A DNA stretch of 64,000 bases. It comes from Euptelea pleiosperma (Eukaryota > Streptophyta > Magnoliopsida > Ranunculales > Eupteleaceae). A program made the position numbers and the translations under genes. The stretch is from positions 16,451,702-16,515,701 of the forward strand of contig CM068545.1 in NCBI GenBank assembly GCA_035048495.1, given 5' to 3'. Positions 46,014 through 58,199 of this stretch are shown in pieces; within the stretch, counting starts at the first letter, position 1, and each line of letters begins with the position of its first letter. The notes below the pieces were generated by a model. That model made no database searches, was not told the origin of the DNA, and saw only the letters and a list, made by a program, of their open reading frames with translations.

Positions 46014-48355
46014 TGTTACCTGCAACAACAAAAATCAAAAAGACAAAGAGACGAAAAAAAATCGTTAAAGGTTAAAGAGGGAATTTAAGAACGGAACGGA
46101 AATTTTGCAGAGTTAGCCAGCCCTGTTTGATAGCAGAGCAACCCACAGCCCCCCTCTCTCTCTCTCCAAACAAAAAGATGGTAAAAGAAGGGACGAGGAT
46201 ATCTCGGGGGTGTTTGGCAACGAAGATTGAGTTGCTTGTAAAAGTGGGCTCACTTAGTATGCAACTATTCCATACTTAAAAGTATTTAAACAGTGTCAGT
46301 ACGGTAGGATGTCCCTTGGAAAATGTGCTATTTCAATGTTTTCAACAAAAAATATTTTATAAATTTAAAACACATTTTTCAAGGAGCATTCAATGGTGGA
46401 TACACTGTTTATATGGAAACAATTTCATACAATATTTGATTTGTCCGTGGTCTCTGATACCGAGACTTCGAACCATTATAGGATAACCCAAGGGTTGAGT
46501 GTAGGTGGCCAGCACTCCACTACAAAAAGTAGGAGGTTCTGAGTTCAACTCTCCTTGGGGCCACCCCCGGAAAGATTAGAGTAATAAGTGGCCCAGTCCA
46601 CATTAATTCTCCCAATACGCTCCGGCTTGTGTGGAAGCCTGGAAGGGTGACTATCGTGCCTTGGGGACTAGTCTGGTGCTCTAAGAGGTCCAGATACCTA
46701 CGGCTCAAAACATGATAAGATGTGGACATGTAAGTTCGCGTTGTCCACTCTCCCGTAAGAAGAGAAATTTTTGAAGCGGCAATCATGGCTCCAATAATCG
46801 CGTATATGTGGCGCATGATTGCGGCTTCAAAAATTTTCTCCCCTTAGATCAAGTCAGCAAATACCCTTCAATATGTTGACTCAGTATCTAGGGGTGTTAA
46901 TGGGTAGCGTCTGGGACAAGTCAGCGTAGTTGGGACTCACCAATCAATAATCAGATCTTTAGGGCTTGTTTGGAGCAAGGTTTTAAGTCTCGGACTATTC
47001 TAAATTTGGGATAGCGCAAGACCGATACATAAAACAATATGTTGACTTGGAATTTCTTCTTAATTTTCACATTGAATTGTTTTCAGATACTAACCGTCTT
47101 AGCTCAGTTTAGGGATGGAAGAACCAGTTCGACGTTGCACCTCTCCAACAAGCAAACTCTTATCCTGTTTTAGGAGAAAAGGCTGAAAAAGTGCAGCCCG
47201 TAAAGTGGAACTGAACTGACCTTGGCTGGCCCCACTTCTTGGATTTCCATATAGACCCTTAATTTAGTTGGTTAGACCTTCCTACCTACATAATAAGGCC
47301 TTCCTACCCCCATATCAAATACTGTATTCAAACGTACCGTAGGTCTAACCTTCATAGTTTAGACCCAAGTTGATATAAAAGGCATTTAAGTTTTGGTTCA
47401 GGCTCAGGAACCCCCCTTTTTCTCACCCTCTCGGGACTCGTGTTCTCGGCCGTGATCCAATGGTAGTTGATCACGCTTGTAAAAGTGATGTCAGCTTAGC
47501 ACTATCAACCACCCTTAGATTCTCATAATCCACAGCCAACTCCCAAGAGGGGTCAGAAAAAGGGGGGCTCCTGAGCCCGACCCTTGAATGTTTGGCTCTG
47601 AGAGGGATTAAAGAGTTGGTTACTGCCTTCTTTCCAAAAGGCATATAATAAAAAAAATGGGTTGGGAGAGGTTGACAGATAAGTTTGTGACACATATAAT
47701 GGCATATGGTCGTGGGGCACATATAGAAGTCGGCACATTCCAACATTTGAAGCTTTATGAAAAGTGAAATGCAAGCTGAAAAATCTTAGATAGCTCATTT
47801 TCACCGTTAACTTTAAGTCCACATTTGATAGGGTTAGAAGTTTCAGAAAGAGTTGATTTTTTTGTAAGGATGATCTCTATTATGATAAAAAACAAATCAA
47901 TCTTTATCTTCATGCGAGCCCCATTACTGTGTCATTATATGTGTCAACCTATCTTGACCCAATAAAAAATACATTCATGCACATCGTAAACGCTTGACCC
48001 GTAGGATCCAAAATGAATATCAATATGAGTTCTAGTTGAACTAATCCATCAGGGTATAGGTCAACCCAACCGGTCTCGGCCAATTCGTGCAAGCTCTTAA
48101 AGGGGCTTCGAACAAGTCTTGGTTTGGTTGAATCCTAGAGTTCGAATAAATAATCAAATCTCTGAAAACCTAGATGGGCCATCCTTTTGATGGTCCGGTT
48201 GAACCCAGGAACCAGCCAGTCCACTGGGTCAATGGCCGGTCCATGGTTTAAAACAGTATCATCAAGAGAACTGTAGAAAACTTAAAACCTAGATGGTTGC
48301 TGAAATGATACAAATTAAACTCTGAGGGTCGCCTGTTGAGGTGGTATTATATTAA
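46014..48355. other. upstream of the SR-rich gene, mostly degraded repeats
   Basis: The first few hundred bases should hold its promoter and 5' UTR (CT-rich stretch at 46150-46168). Further on are half-MITE ends (GGGGGTGTTTGGCAACG at 46206; CAAGGTTTTAAGTCTCGG near 46978; its inverse CCGAGACTTCGAACC near 46460). No gene was seen. Confidence 0.5.
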
Positions 48356-48609
48356 GGGGGCGTTTGGGAACGATAAGTAAAAGCACTTCCAAAGTTAGTA
48401 GTTGATTTTTAACCTCCAAAAAAGTCATAGAAATTAAAAGTGTTGGGAGGCCTTCTAATTTTTTAGAAGTAATTTCTCTCCGAAGTTAAAAACTAATGTT
48501 TTTAACATTTCAAATGTTAAAAATATAAAACAGATCCAAACTAACTTCTTTTACTTTTTGGCTAACAAAAATCAGTAAGTTACTTAATTTTGTGTTGCCA
48601 AACACCCCC
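48356..48609. mobile_element. Tourist-like (PIF/Harbinger) MITE with TAA duplication
   Basis: The 254-bp element begins GGGGGCGTTTGGGAACG and ends TTGCCAAACACCCCC. It is flanked by TAA at 48353-48355 and 48610-48612. The 3-bp TWA duplication and the end sequence fit PIF/Harbinger MITEs. Confidence 0.78.
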
Positions 48610-48670
48610 TAAGTTAGATCAAGGATAAGACATCAAGTCCTATGCATGAGAGTAAATCTTCGATAATCAT

Positions 48671-49224
48671 CTTAGAGACCAATGACCGTATGGATGTTTG
48701 GCCCATCCCTAGGTGGATCTATGGACCAAAAAATCAGCATGATCAATGATTTCTGACTGTTGGGTTGGAGTTTTTTTTTCATGGGTTATTTTTAATCTTG
48801 TTATTCAATCATTATTTCGAGTACCCAGATCCGAGGTTAGATACCACTAATGAGGCAGATTTTTAGTATGTAGGTCCACCTAGGGCTAGAGAAGGTCCAA
48901 CCCATGGTTTTAAAACAGCCATTATAACAAAAATAACGGTCGTTATAGTAGATTTGGACCTTCCCCGTTACGTTATGTACTGTTTGAACACTCAGAAAAT
49001 AACGGCGTTAAAAATCTGTTATTTATGTGTTTTTTCGTTATTGTAACTTTGAAATTCGAAGTTTAAGTTTTAGCGCCGTTATTTTCTGTTTTTGCCCGTG
49101 TGTTACAATCTGTTACAATGGCCGTTATAAAGGAAAAAGGGTAACGCCCCCAGTCCGTTATACCGTTACAATGGCCCCTTTTAAACCTTGGTCCAAACAT
49201 CCATACGGTCAGTGGCCTCTAAGC
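48671..49224. mobile_element. long-inverted-repeat element A, split by a MITE
   Basis: The left arm near 48671-48750 (TTAGAGACCAATGACCGTAT, then GGATGTTTGG and CCTAGGTGG) is mirrored on the right by CCACCTAGGG near 48877 and, beyond the MITE, CATCCATACGGTCAGTGG near 49198. The outer left end seems truncated. It shares an inner core with the elements at 49471, 49947 and 50614. Confidence 0.65.
48903..49190. mobile_element. hAT-like MITE nested in element A
   Basis: The 288-bp element starts CATGGTTTTAAAACAGCC and ends GGCCCCTTTTAAACCTTG. Flanking octamers are GTCCAACC (48895-48902) and GTCCAAAC (49191-49198), 7 of 8 matching. The interior resembles the CGTTATAAC-rich text of the Helitron-like units. 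Confidence 0.78.
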
Positions 49225-49470
49225 CTCTAAGGGTGTGCCACATGTCTCATTTTGGGTCCGTCATCCGTCGTCAAAGATTGATTCCTAAGCATAATGGTTG
49301 CCTCCGCTGATTGCGCATCAACTCATGCTTGAACATTTTTTGTGGGTGGAAATTAGATACATCGTCAAGTTCAAAGTCAAACGTGTCCCATCCAGTAAAG
49401 AGCCATCTTCACCGTTAGATGAATCAGCCATTCATCTTCACCTCGAAATGACCGACGTATCTTTTTGAGT

Positions 49471-49853
49471 AACCTTCGCCACACTGGGCTGTGAACGAAG
49501 CCGATCACAGCCCACAATACGAGCCATTGGCACATTCTTAGAGGGCGCTGACCGTATGGATGTTTGTCCAGTCCCTCGGTGGACCTGCAGACCAAAAATC
49601 AGCCTGATTAGTCATTTACAACCTTTGGATATTTGTACCCAAATAACGCTCAAATTCCTACAGTTCAAATCAATCCATGAAAATAACTTCAATTCAACTC
49701 TTGGAAATCACTGATCAGGTTTATTTTTGGTTTGTAGTTCCACCTAGTGATTGGCCAAACATCCATACAGGTCAGCGTCTAGTAAGAGTGTGCCAGGTGG
49801 CTCAGATTGTGGGCTGTGATCGTCTTCGCTCTCAACCCAGTGTGAGCGAAGGT
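49471..49853. mobile_element. long-inverted-repeat element B
   Basis: Arms of about 140 bases: the left begins ACCTTCGCCACACTGGG, the right ends CCCAGTGTGAGCGAAGGT. Both contain CCGATCACAGCCCACAA-type text, then the core around GTATGGATGTTTG and CAAAAAT-AGCCTGAT. There is no coding capacity. Confidence 0.78.
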
Positions 49854-49946
49854 TTATTCTATTTTTTTTGGGGAAAGGAATCAGCGACGTTTTCTAAAAG
49901 ACAAATTCCGGTCACTTGTCTCCCACTTCAGCAACTATATAATAAA

Positions 49947-50340
49947 GGTTGGGCTCCGTTGACAGGTCTAAATGACAGGTAAAATAACTGGGACACAGTA
50001 TAAGCCAGGTGGACCACTGTTACAGGACTGTGACCGTACGGATTTTTTCCTATCCCATGCTGGACCTACAAACCAAAACTCAGCCTGATTAGTGATTTAT
50101 AATTGTTGCATCTTTGTACCTCAAATACTGCTCAAATTCCCACAGTTGAGATCAGCCCGGGCAAAATAAGTCCAATCCAAAGCCTATAAATTACTAATCA
50201 GGCTAATTTTTGGTTTGTAGGTCCACCATGAGATAGGACAAACATCCATACGGTCAGAGTACTGTAACAGTGTTCCACGTGGCTTATATTGTGTCCCTGT
50301 CATTTTGTGTCATTTTAGGTCTGTCAACGAAGCCCGACCC
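49947..50340. mobile_element. long-inverted-repeat element C
   Basis: Arms of about 150 bases: the left begins GGTTGGGCTCCGTTGACAGG, the right ends CTGTCAACGAAGCCCGACCC. Inside are GACACAGTATAAGCCA and the core CCGTACGGAT and CAGCCTGATTAGTGATTTAT. There is no coding capacity. Confidence 0.8.
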
Positions 50341-50613
50341 AAATAAATAACCGATTAGACACTTATATGATGCACCTGACGTCCATTCTTCATAGTGCAC
50401 ACAATGAAGGGAAGGGTTGATTATGAAGATTTTATCAACTGGTTGAACGGTTCCAATTGATGGATCAGTAAGACGCACATTACACGGATAGAGTGTATTG
50501 AAAAGGATGAACTGCAGATCTATTATATAACTCCTCATCACTGAGTATCGTCAGCTCTTTACGAGTCAACAAAAGGGAAGAAAACGAAAAAGCCCTCTCT
50601 CTCTCTCCTTACG

Positions 50614-50982
50614 AGTAGAACTTTGATCGTCATCAACGTTGATACGGACTACAGTATGAGCCACGTGGTACACTATTAAAGATAGCAGACCGTATGGATG
50701 TTTGTCCCATCCATATATGGACCAACATACCAGAAATTGGACTGATTAGTGATTTCTAACCTTTGGATCTGATTACACCTAATAATGCTCTAAATCCCAC
50801 GGTTAAAGATAAACCATGAAAAATACTCTAATCCAGCGGTTAAAAATTTCACTAATAAGGCTAAATTTTGGACCTACGAACATCCATACAGTCAGTGGTC
50901 TCTAAGAGTGTGCCACGTGGCTCATATTGTGGTCCGTCATCAACGTTGATGACGAAGGTCGTCATCACATCAAAGTTCTACT
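50614..50982. mobile_element. long-inverted-repeat element D, just upstream of RLP4-like gene
   Basis: Arms of about 100 bases: the left begins AGTAGAACTTTGATCGTCAT, the right ends ATCAAAGTTCTACT. Each arm contains CATCAACGTTGAT, ATGAGCCACGTGG (a CACGTG palindrome) and the core GTATGGATGTT. The right end lies 178 bases before the RLP4-like ATG. Confidence 0.82.
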
Positions 50983-51159
50983 TCCTGCTTACACGTCTGA
51001 ACAGTATTAAAAGTTAAAACTAAACTAATCTAAAATCTTCACTCACTTTCTCTCTCTTCCTTCACCTGCACATGTAAAAAGCCATAGGAAGACCGAGAGA
51101 GAATGTGGAAGTGAGTTTTGTTAAGAGGAAAAGCAAGGGAGCAGGCATTCAACGCTACG

Positions 51160-54100
51160 ATGCTGAAGCACCTTATCTTGCTGCTTCTCACCCTCCTCTC
51201 AGCTCCCTGTCCTTCTTCTTCTCGACCTGGTAACCAAACCACTTCTCTCTCTCTCTCAATCTTTGTGTTTTTATTTTTTGTTTTTCTTTGAAGGAATGAT
51301 AATGGTATGCTGTAAATGCTTGAAAATTTGAATTTTAGGTTGAAAATTTTGATGGGTTCTATCCATTTAAAGGGTTAGTGGGATGAGAGATTAGTATTTG
51401 TACTGTGGATGACTTGGTGATCTGCTCATAAAGCTGTTATGTTTCAATTGATTGAGTGATTATGAATTTTTGTTTCTTAGATTCTCTTTCCGTTCTGCTT
51501 TACGCCTCAGAATCGAAACCTGTACGATGGCATGAGGATTTATGGAGAAGCATTAGTCGAATTAGACTTGTAATTCTAAATTGCTTACTGGGGTTTTAAG
51601 TTGAATTTTTTCTCATGTGATGCATAGTAGCATTTTGGATTAGTAATGGAAGTATCAGTCTGATTTGTAATATGAAATCGGGCTTGTTCGAGGAATGTAC
51701 TTGGTTTTATGCATTTATTCAATTTTGCATCTTGGTTTGATTTAAATTTGTGAAATGGGTTCTGTTATTTGCAGAGCCATTTGCTATGCGCATAAGCTGT
51801 GGGGCTCGTGAAAATGTAAAGACCCCCCCAACCAATACCCTCTGGTACAAGGATTTTGATTATACTGGAGGTAGGCCGGCAAATGCAACACCCTCAAGTA
51901 TGAGTATGATCTCTCCTCCACTTAAAACCCTTCGCTACTTCCCACTCTCCGATGGCCCTGAGAATTGTTATAACATCAATGGAGTACCCAACGGACACTA
52001 CTTAGTGAGGATATTCTTTGGTTTGGTTGCAGAACCTAATTTTGAGAATAATGAACCTCTGTTTGATGTTTCTGTCGAAGGAACTCAGATATACTCTTTG
52101 AAATCAGGCTGGACCACCGTTGACGATCAATCATTTACTGAAGCACTGGTATTTGTTACGGATCGTTCTGTTTCGTCTTGCTTCCATAGCACTGGTCATG
52201 GAGATCCAGCCATTCTTTCGATTGAAATTCTTCAAGTTGATGACAAAGCATACTATTTTGGTCCACAGTGGGGTCAAGGGACAATCTTTAGAACAGCCCA
52301 AAGACTGTCGTGTGGTACTGGGAAGCTGGCGTTTGATGAAGATTACAGTGGGAATCACTGGGGTGGGGATAGATTCTGGGCTGGGATTCTAACCTTTGGC
52401 CAGAGTTCTGATAGTGTTAGATCCACTGAAAACAAAATCAAGCAGGCATCAGTTTCACCAAACTTCTATCCTGAAAAGCTTTACCAAACAGCACTTGTTA
52501 GTACTGATAGTCAGCGAGATTTATCATATACTATAGAGGTGGATCCCAACAAAAACTACTCGATTTGGTTGCACTTTGCCGAGATTGAAAACGGAGTCAC
52601 TGATAAAGGGCAAAGGGTATTTGATGTCCTGGTAAATGGTGATATTGCATTCAAAGATGTTGACATTATCCAAATGAGTGGGGACCGTTACACAGCTCTT
52701 GTGCTGAACAAGACCATCGCTGTGAATGGGAGGACTCTTACAATAACCATGCATCCTACAAAAGGCAATCACGCCATCATCAATGCCATTGAAGTCTTCG
52801 AGATTATTACTGCAGAGTCCCGGACTTCGGAAGAAGAAGGTAGGCATGCCATCTCCTTATTTATCATATTGCAAGTGTGTTTTAGCTTTCATTCCTTTAA
52901 GGCTGTAAGTAATTGATACTGGAATGAGGTGTCTTCTCAATCGATCAAAGCCTTTTTTTTTTTTTTTTGCTGCATTTATTAATGCCACTTATCTGAATAG
53001 ATATAAGACATCGTCGTGCAATAACAATATCTAATTGCTTAGGCTCACCTGCTATCTCACTTTGACTTATATGTGTGCCAATAGTTGACTTGTAAATTTG
53101 CATCCTCTAGTATGGTATTTAATAACATTGCACATTGCATGGCGCGTCTGTTGTAATGTTTTCTAAAGCATGGATGGTATTTAAGGAAAAAGTATGACAA
53201 AAAATGTCAAAAACCAGCAGCCAATATTGTCAATTTGTTGTTCCAAAAACTCAAAATCTGAGGTAAATGGATTTGAAAATTTTGCTCGGGTTGGCATCTC
53301 TCTTTCCTAGATCAAGCTAAGGTATTGCTGAAATTTCAACACCAGTAACGAGGTGCATCCTGGTTCCTTGGATCTGTGGTCATGTCCATACCTATATCTG
53401 GGAAACTTAGAGAAGAAGATGAACAAGAGCAAGAATAACAAAGGCACAAAGAAGTGAGATCAATTGATTTGGTGTATCTCTGGATGTCCTGCTGCAGGTG
53501 GTTGAGATTTAAAGAAAGAAGACGATAGATCAACTGATTTAGTTTCTCTAAGGATGCCGTATTGCCCAGATTTAATTCAACACTGTAAGGAAAGCTAGGG
53601 AAGAGGATTCCTTATGTGCAAAGGATGTCTATTCACACCTTGTTTTGCCAGTGAACTTGCTAAATCATTAGCATTACGAAAGTATACCTCAAAAATTATC
53701 AAAACCTCCAACAAAATAAAAAAATATGGCATATTGGTTTTCTTCTAAGGCCCAGCTGGTCATCTTGCTACCCCAGAAATCACACAATTTCAGTCTCTAG
53801 GAAACCATAACAGAAGGATTTTTAAAACTTCAACTCCTAGCCCTTTCCTCCGCCTCATTGGGGAAAGCCTCACTGATGAGACTAGAGAACAATGTCAAGA
53901 TGCAGCCTTTCTTGTCTCTAAGAGCACCATTTATCCCTGTCACCAGGTTGATAAGTAAGTTTTGTAACGACCACTCTTTGGCTTCTTCTAGATCCATGTG
54001 ATCACATCTTTCTTTCTTCCACTAACTAAAATAACTTTAATGGAAAAAAAAAATATTGCATTTGATTCCTTAAAGGTCCACCGCTGCTGATCTATACGTG

Positions 54101-55829
54101 TCTTGGAATAGATATAGAGAACTATTTCTCTTTCCACATGATCCAGCGAAAAGTGAAGTGAAACTACCTTCCACTATATCCTTCCTCTCCGGGCCCTAAA
54201 AAGTCGCATATTCCACATCCTAATCACTCCCATCATCTTTCTAGGAATAAACCTCTCAATGCTGAATAACAGGAAGACTATCTCATAAACCTCTAGTGAA
54301 TTTAGCAATCATCAATGTCAGAGCCTTATTCCAACTATTTGGGGTATGTGACGCTAATCTTCTTCCATTCAAATCTATCGAGATCTATATCTTCTAGTAA
54401 CACATGTGTCTTCAACTCTTTCTCAATACCTCAATTCATGTCCTTTTTGGTCTTCCCCTCACCCTTTTAAAGCCTTCATCTGGCACATTCCTTCTCGTTG
54501 TTTATGTTATTGGCCCTCCTTGTATATGACGAACCATCTTAATTGAGTCCCCATGTTTTATCACCTATTTGGGCTACTCCTAGATTCTCTCAGGCATGTT
54601 CATTCCTGAATTTTTCTTTCCTAATCTTTCAACTCATTTGTCTCAACATCCTCATCTCGACTATGTTCAATTTACAAAGATGTTGTTTCTTGATTGCCCA
54701 ACATTTTGTTCCATAAATTATAGTTAGTCTTTATGTGAATTTGGTAAGGTATGAAATTATGGACTACAGATTTTCTAAAATAGTTGCTAAGCAATTTGTT
54801 CAATTTCATAGTTGAGATTCAAAGGGCACTTTTTATTCATTTTTTTTTTCCCTTCTCCTTTTGGTTTTATATGGTTTGTTCCACTTTCAAGATTTTTTTC
54901 TTTCTTGTGTTCTAGTTCAATCTATTCTTTCTTGTTCATCTTCATAGATAAACTTGATTTTGGGGTAAAAACCTATGATGGATGTGGATTTCTAATTGCT
55001 GAAATGAAGGTTTTCAATAGCCTTCTGAGAATTTTTGTAGCAAAAAGCAGGAACCAAAATAGGAAATTGGGAGAAGAATGATTATGGTCAGAAAAGAAAG
55101 TTTCCCCATTCCCAGGTTTTGTTGGCAATGTGAATGGGGAAACTTTTATCTCTCTTTGATAAATTTCCAATACTCTTGTATAATGTGTTTACTGTAAATA
55201 ATATTATGCTTGCTGTCCTCCATGCTTTATAGTTATGTAATAATAAGGAGATATGTTTTAGATGAACGGTGTAGCATATGTAGGTTGAAGCCAGAAGTAT
55301 GAGGCTTTATGTGGTTGCATGTGTTACTGTAGCTGATTCTTAATTTCTGTGAGCACTGCAGAGTGTTATGGACACAATTGTTTGATCTTTTTGTCATATT
55401 TCACTATAATGATTTTCTTCACCTTTTTTCTTCCTTGCTTTTCCTCTTTTGCCATAATCTTTCTTATTATCTATAATGAAAAAAGGATTTGCTTCACTAT
55501 TAAAATATCATGAATAGCTCCAGAATTTTTAACGTAGCGGGTAAGAAGCAGATGCTATTATAGGGAATCATGTATCTGTTGCTTATTTTCTTTTCTAGTT
55601 TTGGTTAAACATTTTGAAGCACATGGCCTTCGAGAATTTTTGAATGGTTACTAATTTGATCTCATCACTCTCTTTTCATAGTAAGGGCTTTGCAAACATT
55701 GAAGAATGCCTTGGGGCTTCCTCTTCGTTTTGGGTGGAATGGTGATCCATGCGTTCCCCAACAACATCCATGGAGTGGAGTGGACTGCCAGTTTGACAGA
55801 ATTACCCATGCATGGGTCATTGATGGACT
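51160..55829 (+). CDS. RLP4: RLP4-like malectin-like receptor-like protein, 5' part
   Basis: Exons 51160-51229, 51775-52839 and 55682-55829 join in frame. The first encodes MLKHLILLLLTLLSAPCPSS, a clean signal peptide. The second is a malectin-like (di-glucose-binding) domain pair of about 355 residues: MRISCGARENV, FDYTGGRPANA, LRYFPLSDGPENCYN, WLHFAEIENGV, and INAIEVFEII. The third gives RALQTLKNALGLPLRFGWNG then DPCVPQQHPWSGVDC, the Cys-paired cap before the LRRs in Arabidopsis RLP4 and its relatives. The exon ends mid-codon (CT) at a GT donor, so LRR and membrane exons should follow; none was found up to 64000. The next 8 kb are retrotransposon remains. Either the gene continues past the window or it is truncated. 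It is expected to be a plasma-membrane protein with an extracellular carbohydrate-binding domain. Confidence 0.87.
53600..54000 (-). mobile_element. LINE RNase H-like fragment
   Basis: The minus strand reads GALRDKKGCILTLFSSLISE and later RNANDLASSLAKQGVNR, the start and end signatures of the RVT_3 RNase H-like domain at the end of plant L1 pol. Stops lie between. It is antisense in intron 2 of the RLP4-like gene. Confidence 0.6.
54310..54780 (-). mobile_element. RTE LINE 3' end
   Basis: The text near 54320-54340 (ATTCCAACTATTTGGGGT) is the reverse of the RTE 3' UTR. The following 400 bases match the reverse of the RTE C-terminal region in character. No frame is open. It is in the same intron as the fragment above. 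Confidence 0.55.
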
Positions 55830-56353
55830 GTACTAGCTTAATCTTCTGCCTGTTTAGTATTTTATAAATTTATGTCATTGAACTCTTCCTTCTGATATTG
55901 TAAAGTACGACCCTGCAATTTCATCCCATCCTCTGCATTTACTGGAGTTGTTATTGTCCTATTTGTTTCCTACTGCAAGATATTATGTGTTTGTAAAATC
56001 TTCAATGGTTTAGGCTTGTAATTACTAAGCAGAAAATTTTGCAGTTAGAAAGTCCTCTTTGTTTTCCTAGTGCAAGATACCCAATGTGTCAGCAAAAGTT
56101 TGGAACTTTTTAGCCTTTTAATCATTAATAAAAAAGTTTTATTACTAGAATGATCATGATTTATTGGATAAAAGTTTACCAAGTGACCCATGAAAGAGAC
56201 AATTAGGATATTCTCATATACATTGTTATAATTGTATGTGTTTTATACTGTATCACTACCCGAAGGTTTGTTCTCATTGTACATATGTATATATGTTCTA
56301 AATAATCCCTAATGAAATACTTTTGTCACTCTAATCAATACTGTTCCCTTTCA

Positions 56354-57300
56354 TGATATCAGGGTTATCAAGCTCCCTCTCTGTGTACTGAAGGTCACCA
56401 TTAAGCTATGTTCTATATTCCATCATCCTCATCTCTTGTTTGTGCTTTTCTCTTTTTTACTTCTCAATGGTTTCATTGTTCAACCCTACCTTTTTTCCTT
56501 CCATACGGCCTTGTAATATCTCCTCTCTTGTGCTGTTTAAACTTGACTGATCTAACTCTTGTTTAGGGTATGTGGATTGAACATTCCTAGCCCTCATATG
56601 CATCTCAACACCAAGGGTGTGACTACTAAGCCAACCCGAACTACATATTATGGCGTCGAATTGATAAACTGCTCCGCAGTTGGATTCACGCCACTTTAAT
56701 CGAATCGATTTTATCATAGGTGGTTCCTCATGTGCACTTCTTGAGACATGTTGGTCTCACTTGAATCCTCATTTTCTCGTCACTCTCATGCTAGGATTCT
56801 CCAACTTCAAACCCTTGAGAAAGGGTCTCTCTCCTTTTAAAAGTATTTAGTATTTACAAGTTAAAGACCATTGTGGATGCACTTGCCTCGACTGACCAAC
56901 GTGTCGGTTATCTTGACTTATTTCTGCACATTCTGAGTGGCTTGGGAACTTATAATGATATTTTAGTTGTTAGAGAATATATATTATAATAAATTGTGTG
57001 AGATACACCTCTGATGAACGCTGTGCTCTTCTTTTTAATTATAAGGCTAGGTTTGAACATCTTCATGCCTCTCATGGTAGCTAGCTTCAAGTAAAATGAT
57101 TGAATGAAAAACATGACTTTTGAATCCCACTTCCTAATCCTTTTGTCCTTCTCACTATCAAATATCGTCTCCCTTCCAAGAGGATTTAAGGGAAAAGCGA
57201 GATTAGACAGCTTCTAGTCATTAATGTTCATTCAAAACCCCAAATTCCCCATGACATTGTCATCCATTTATGATGACACAATGTATTCCAAGAGCCCCTT
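56354..57300 (+). mobile_element. copia gag remnant with primer-binding site
   Basis: TGATATCAGGGT at 56354-56365 is a mutated primer-binding site just after an LTR-like end (TTTCA). Near 56870-56970 the plus strand reads TIVDALASTDQRVGYLDLFL then HILSGLGT, a UBN2 gag signature, and near 57050 ARFEHLHASHG. Stops separate them; pol is missing. Confidence 0.6.
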
Positions 57301-57599
57301 GAAGATCTGACAAAGCAAAGAAGGCCGAAAAAGTGGTTTGAAGAGATCCTTCCCACCCTGAGTCCTCCCAAAATCTCACTTTATCTCCCTATCCAACCGT
57401 AAACCTACATACCCCTCTTGAAAACCTCATTAACTGTAAACCTATACTGTTTTAATCACGTATGTCAGGCTATTTGCTGCGATGCTCTTTCAATTGTACG
57501 ACCATAGTAAGTATTCTAATTCAAGAGCAATCAATCATGATGTCTAATGCCAATGCTCTCACTCAAGTAGTTGACTACCACTGGACTGATCAAGTGATT

Positions 57600-58150
57600 G
57601 TCGGAATGATATGGGGCTACTCATAACCCAAGTCAGTAACCTCTCTCATTTAGACCCCTCTACTACTATGAAACTCAAGGGTGTTGTGGGTGCAAAATTT
57701 GGTTCGCACGATCCTCGAGGTCTCTGCAAGGCGATGGCGATGCTTTCTTTCTCTGAACAATGACTGGCTCTTTCCTTGGATAAAAGTCTGGCTTTGCCCT
57801 CTTCGTACCGTGTTGGGGTGTACCTGCAAAGTCCCTCGCTCTAATCCTATCAATCACTTGTTTTACGGGACTGGGACAAACTTGCAACTTTGGTACCATA
57901 GGAAGTGGCAGGCGCCGTGGAAGGGGACTTTTATCCAAGGGAGGGAAAGTTACCCTTATCACAAGCACACTTGTTAGTCTTCCTATTTATGTCATGTCCT
58001 TGTTCCCTATGCCATCTAGTGTTGCTGTCAGAATGGTGAATGATTTTCTTTGGTAAGGTATAAGTATGAGTCAGGACTCATTTAAATCTTATTTTAAAGT
58101 GCTCCACGACCGGATCCCAAAACCTTTTGTCTTACATCTATCTCCCAACG
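57600..58150 (+). mobile_element. L1 LINE ORF2 fragment
   Basis: Near 57920-58055 the plus strand reads [20 protein letters not shown] then [12 protein letters not shown] and DFLW, the segment just past the L1 reverse transcriptase. Upstream text is probably the same element but is frameshifted. Confidence 0.65.
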
Positions 58151-58199
58151 AAAGACCTAGATAAGTCGTCGAAAACTTCCCCGCCTATCAAGAAAAAAA

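Noticed and set aside
46510..46730. Possible SINE with B-box-like GAGTTCAACTC.
   Set aside because: The A box is poor and the boundaries cannot be set; too weak to list as a feature.
51750..51774. Start of the RLP4-like gene at an internal codon near 51750.
   Set aside because: That stretch is intron before the acceptor at 51774; the signal peptide exon at 51160 splices in frame and gives the expected N terminus.
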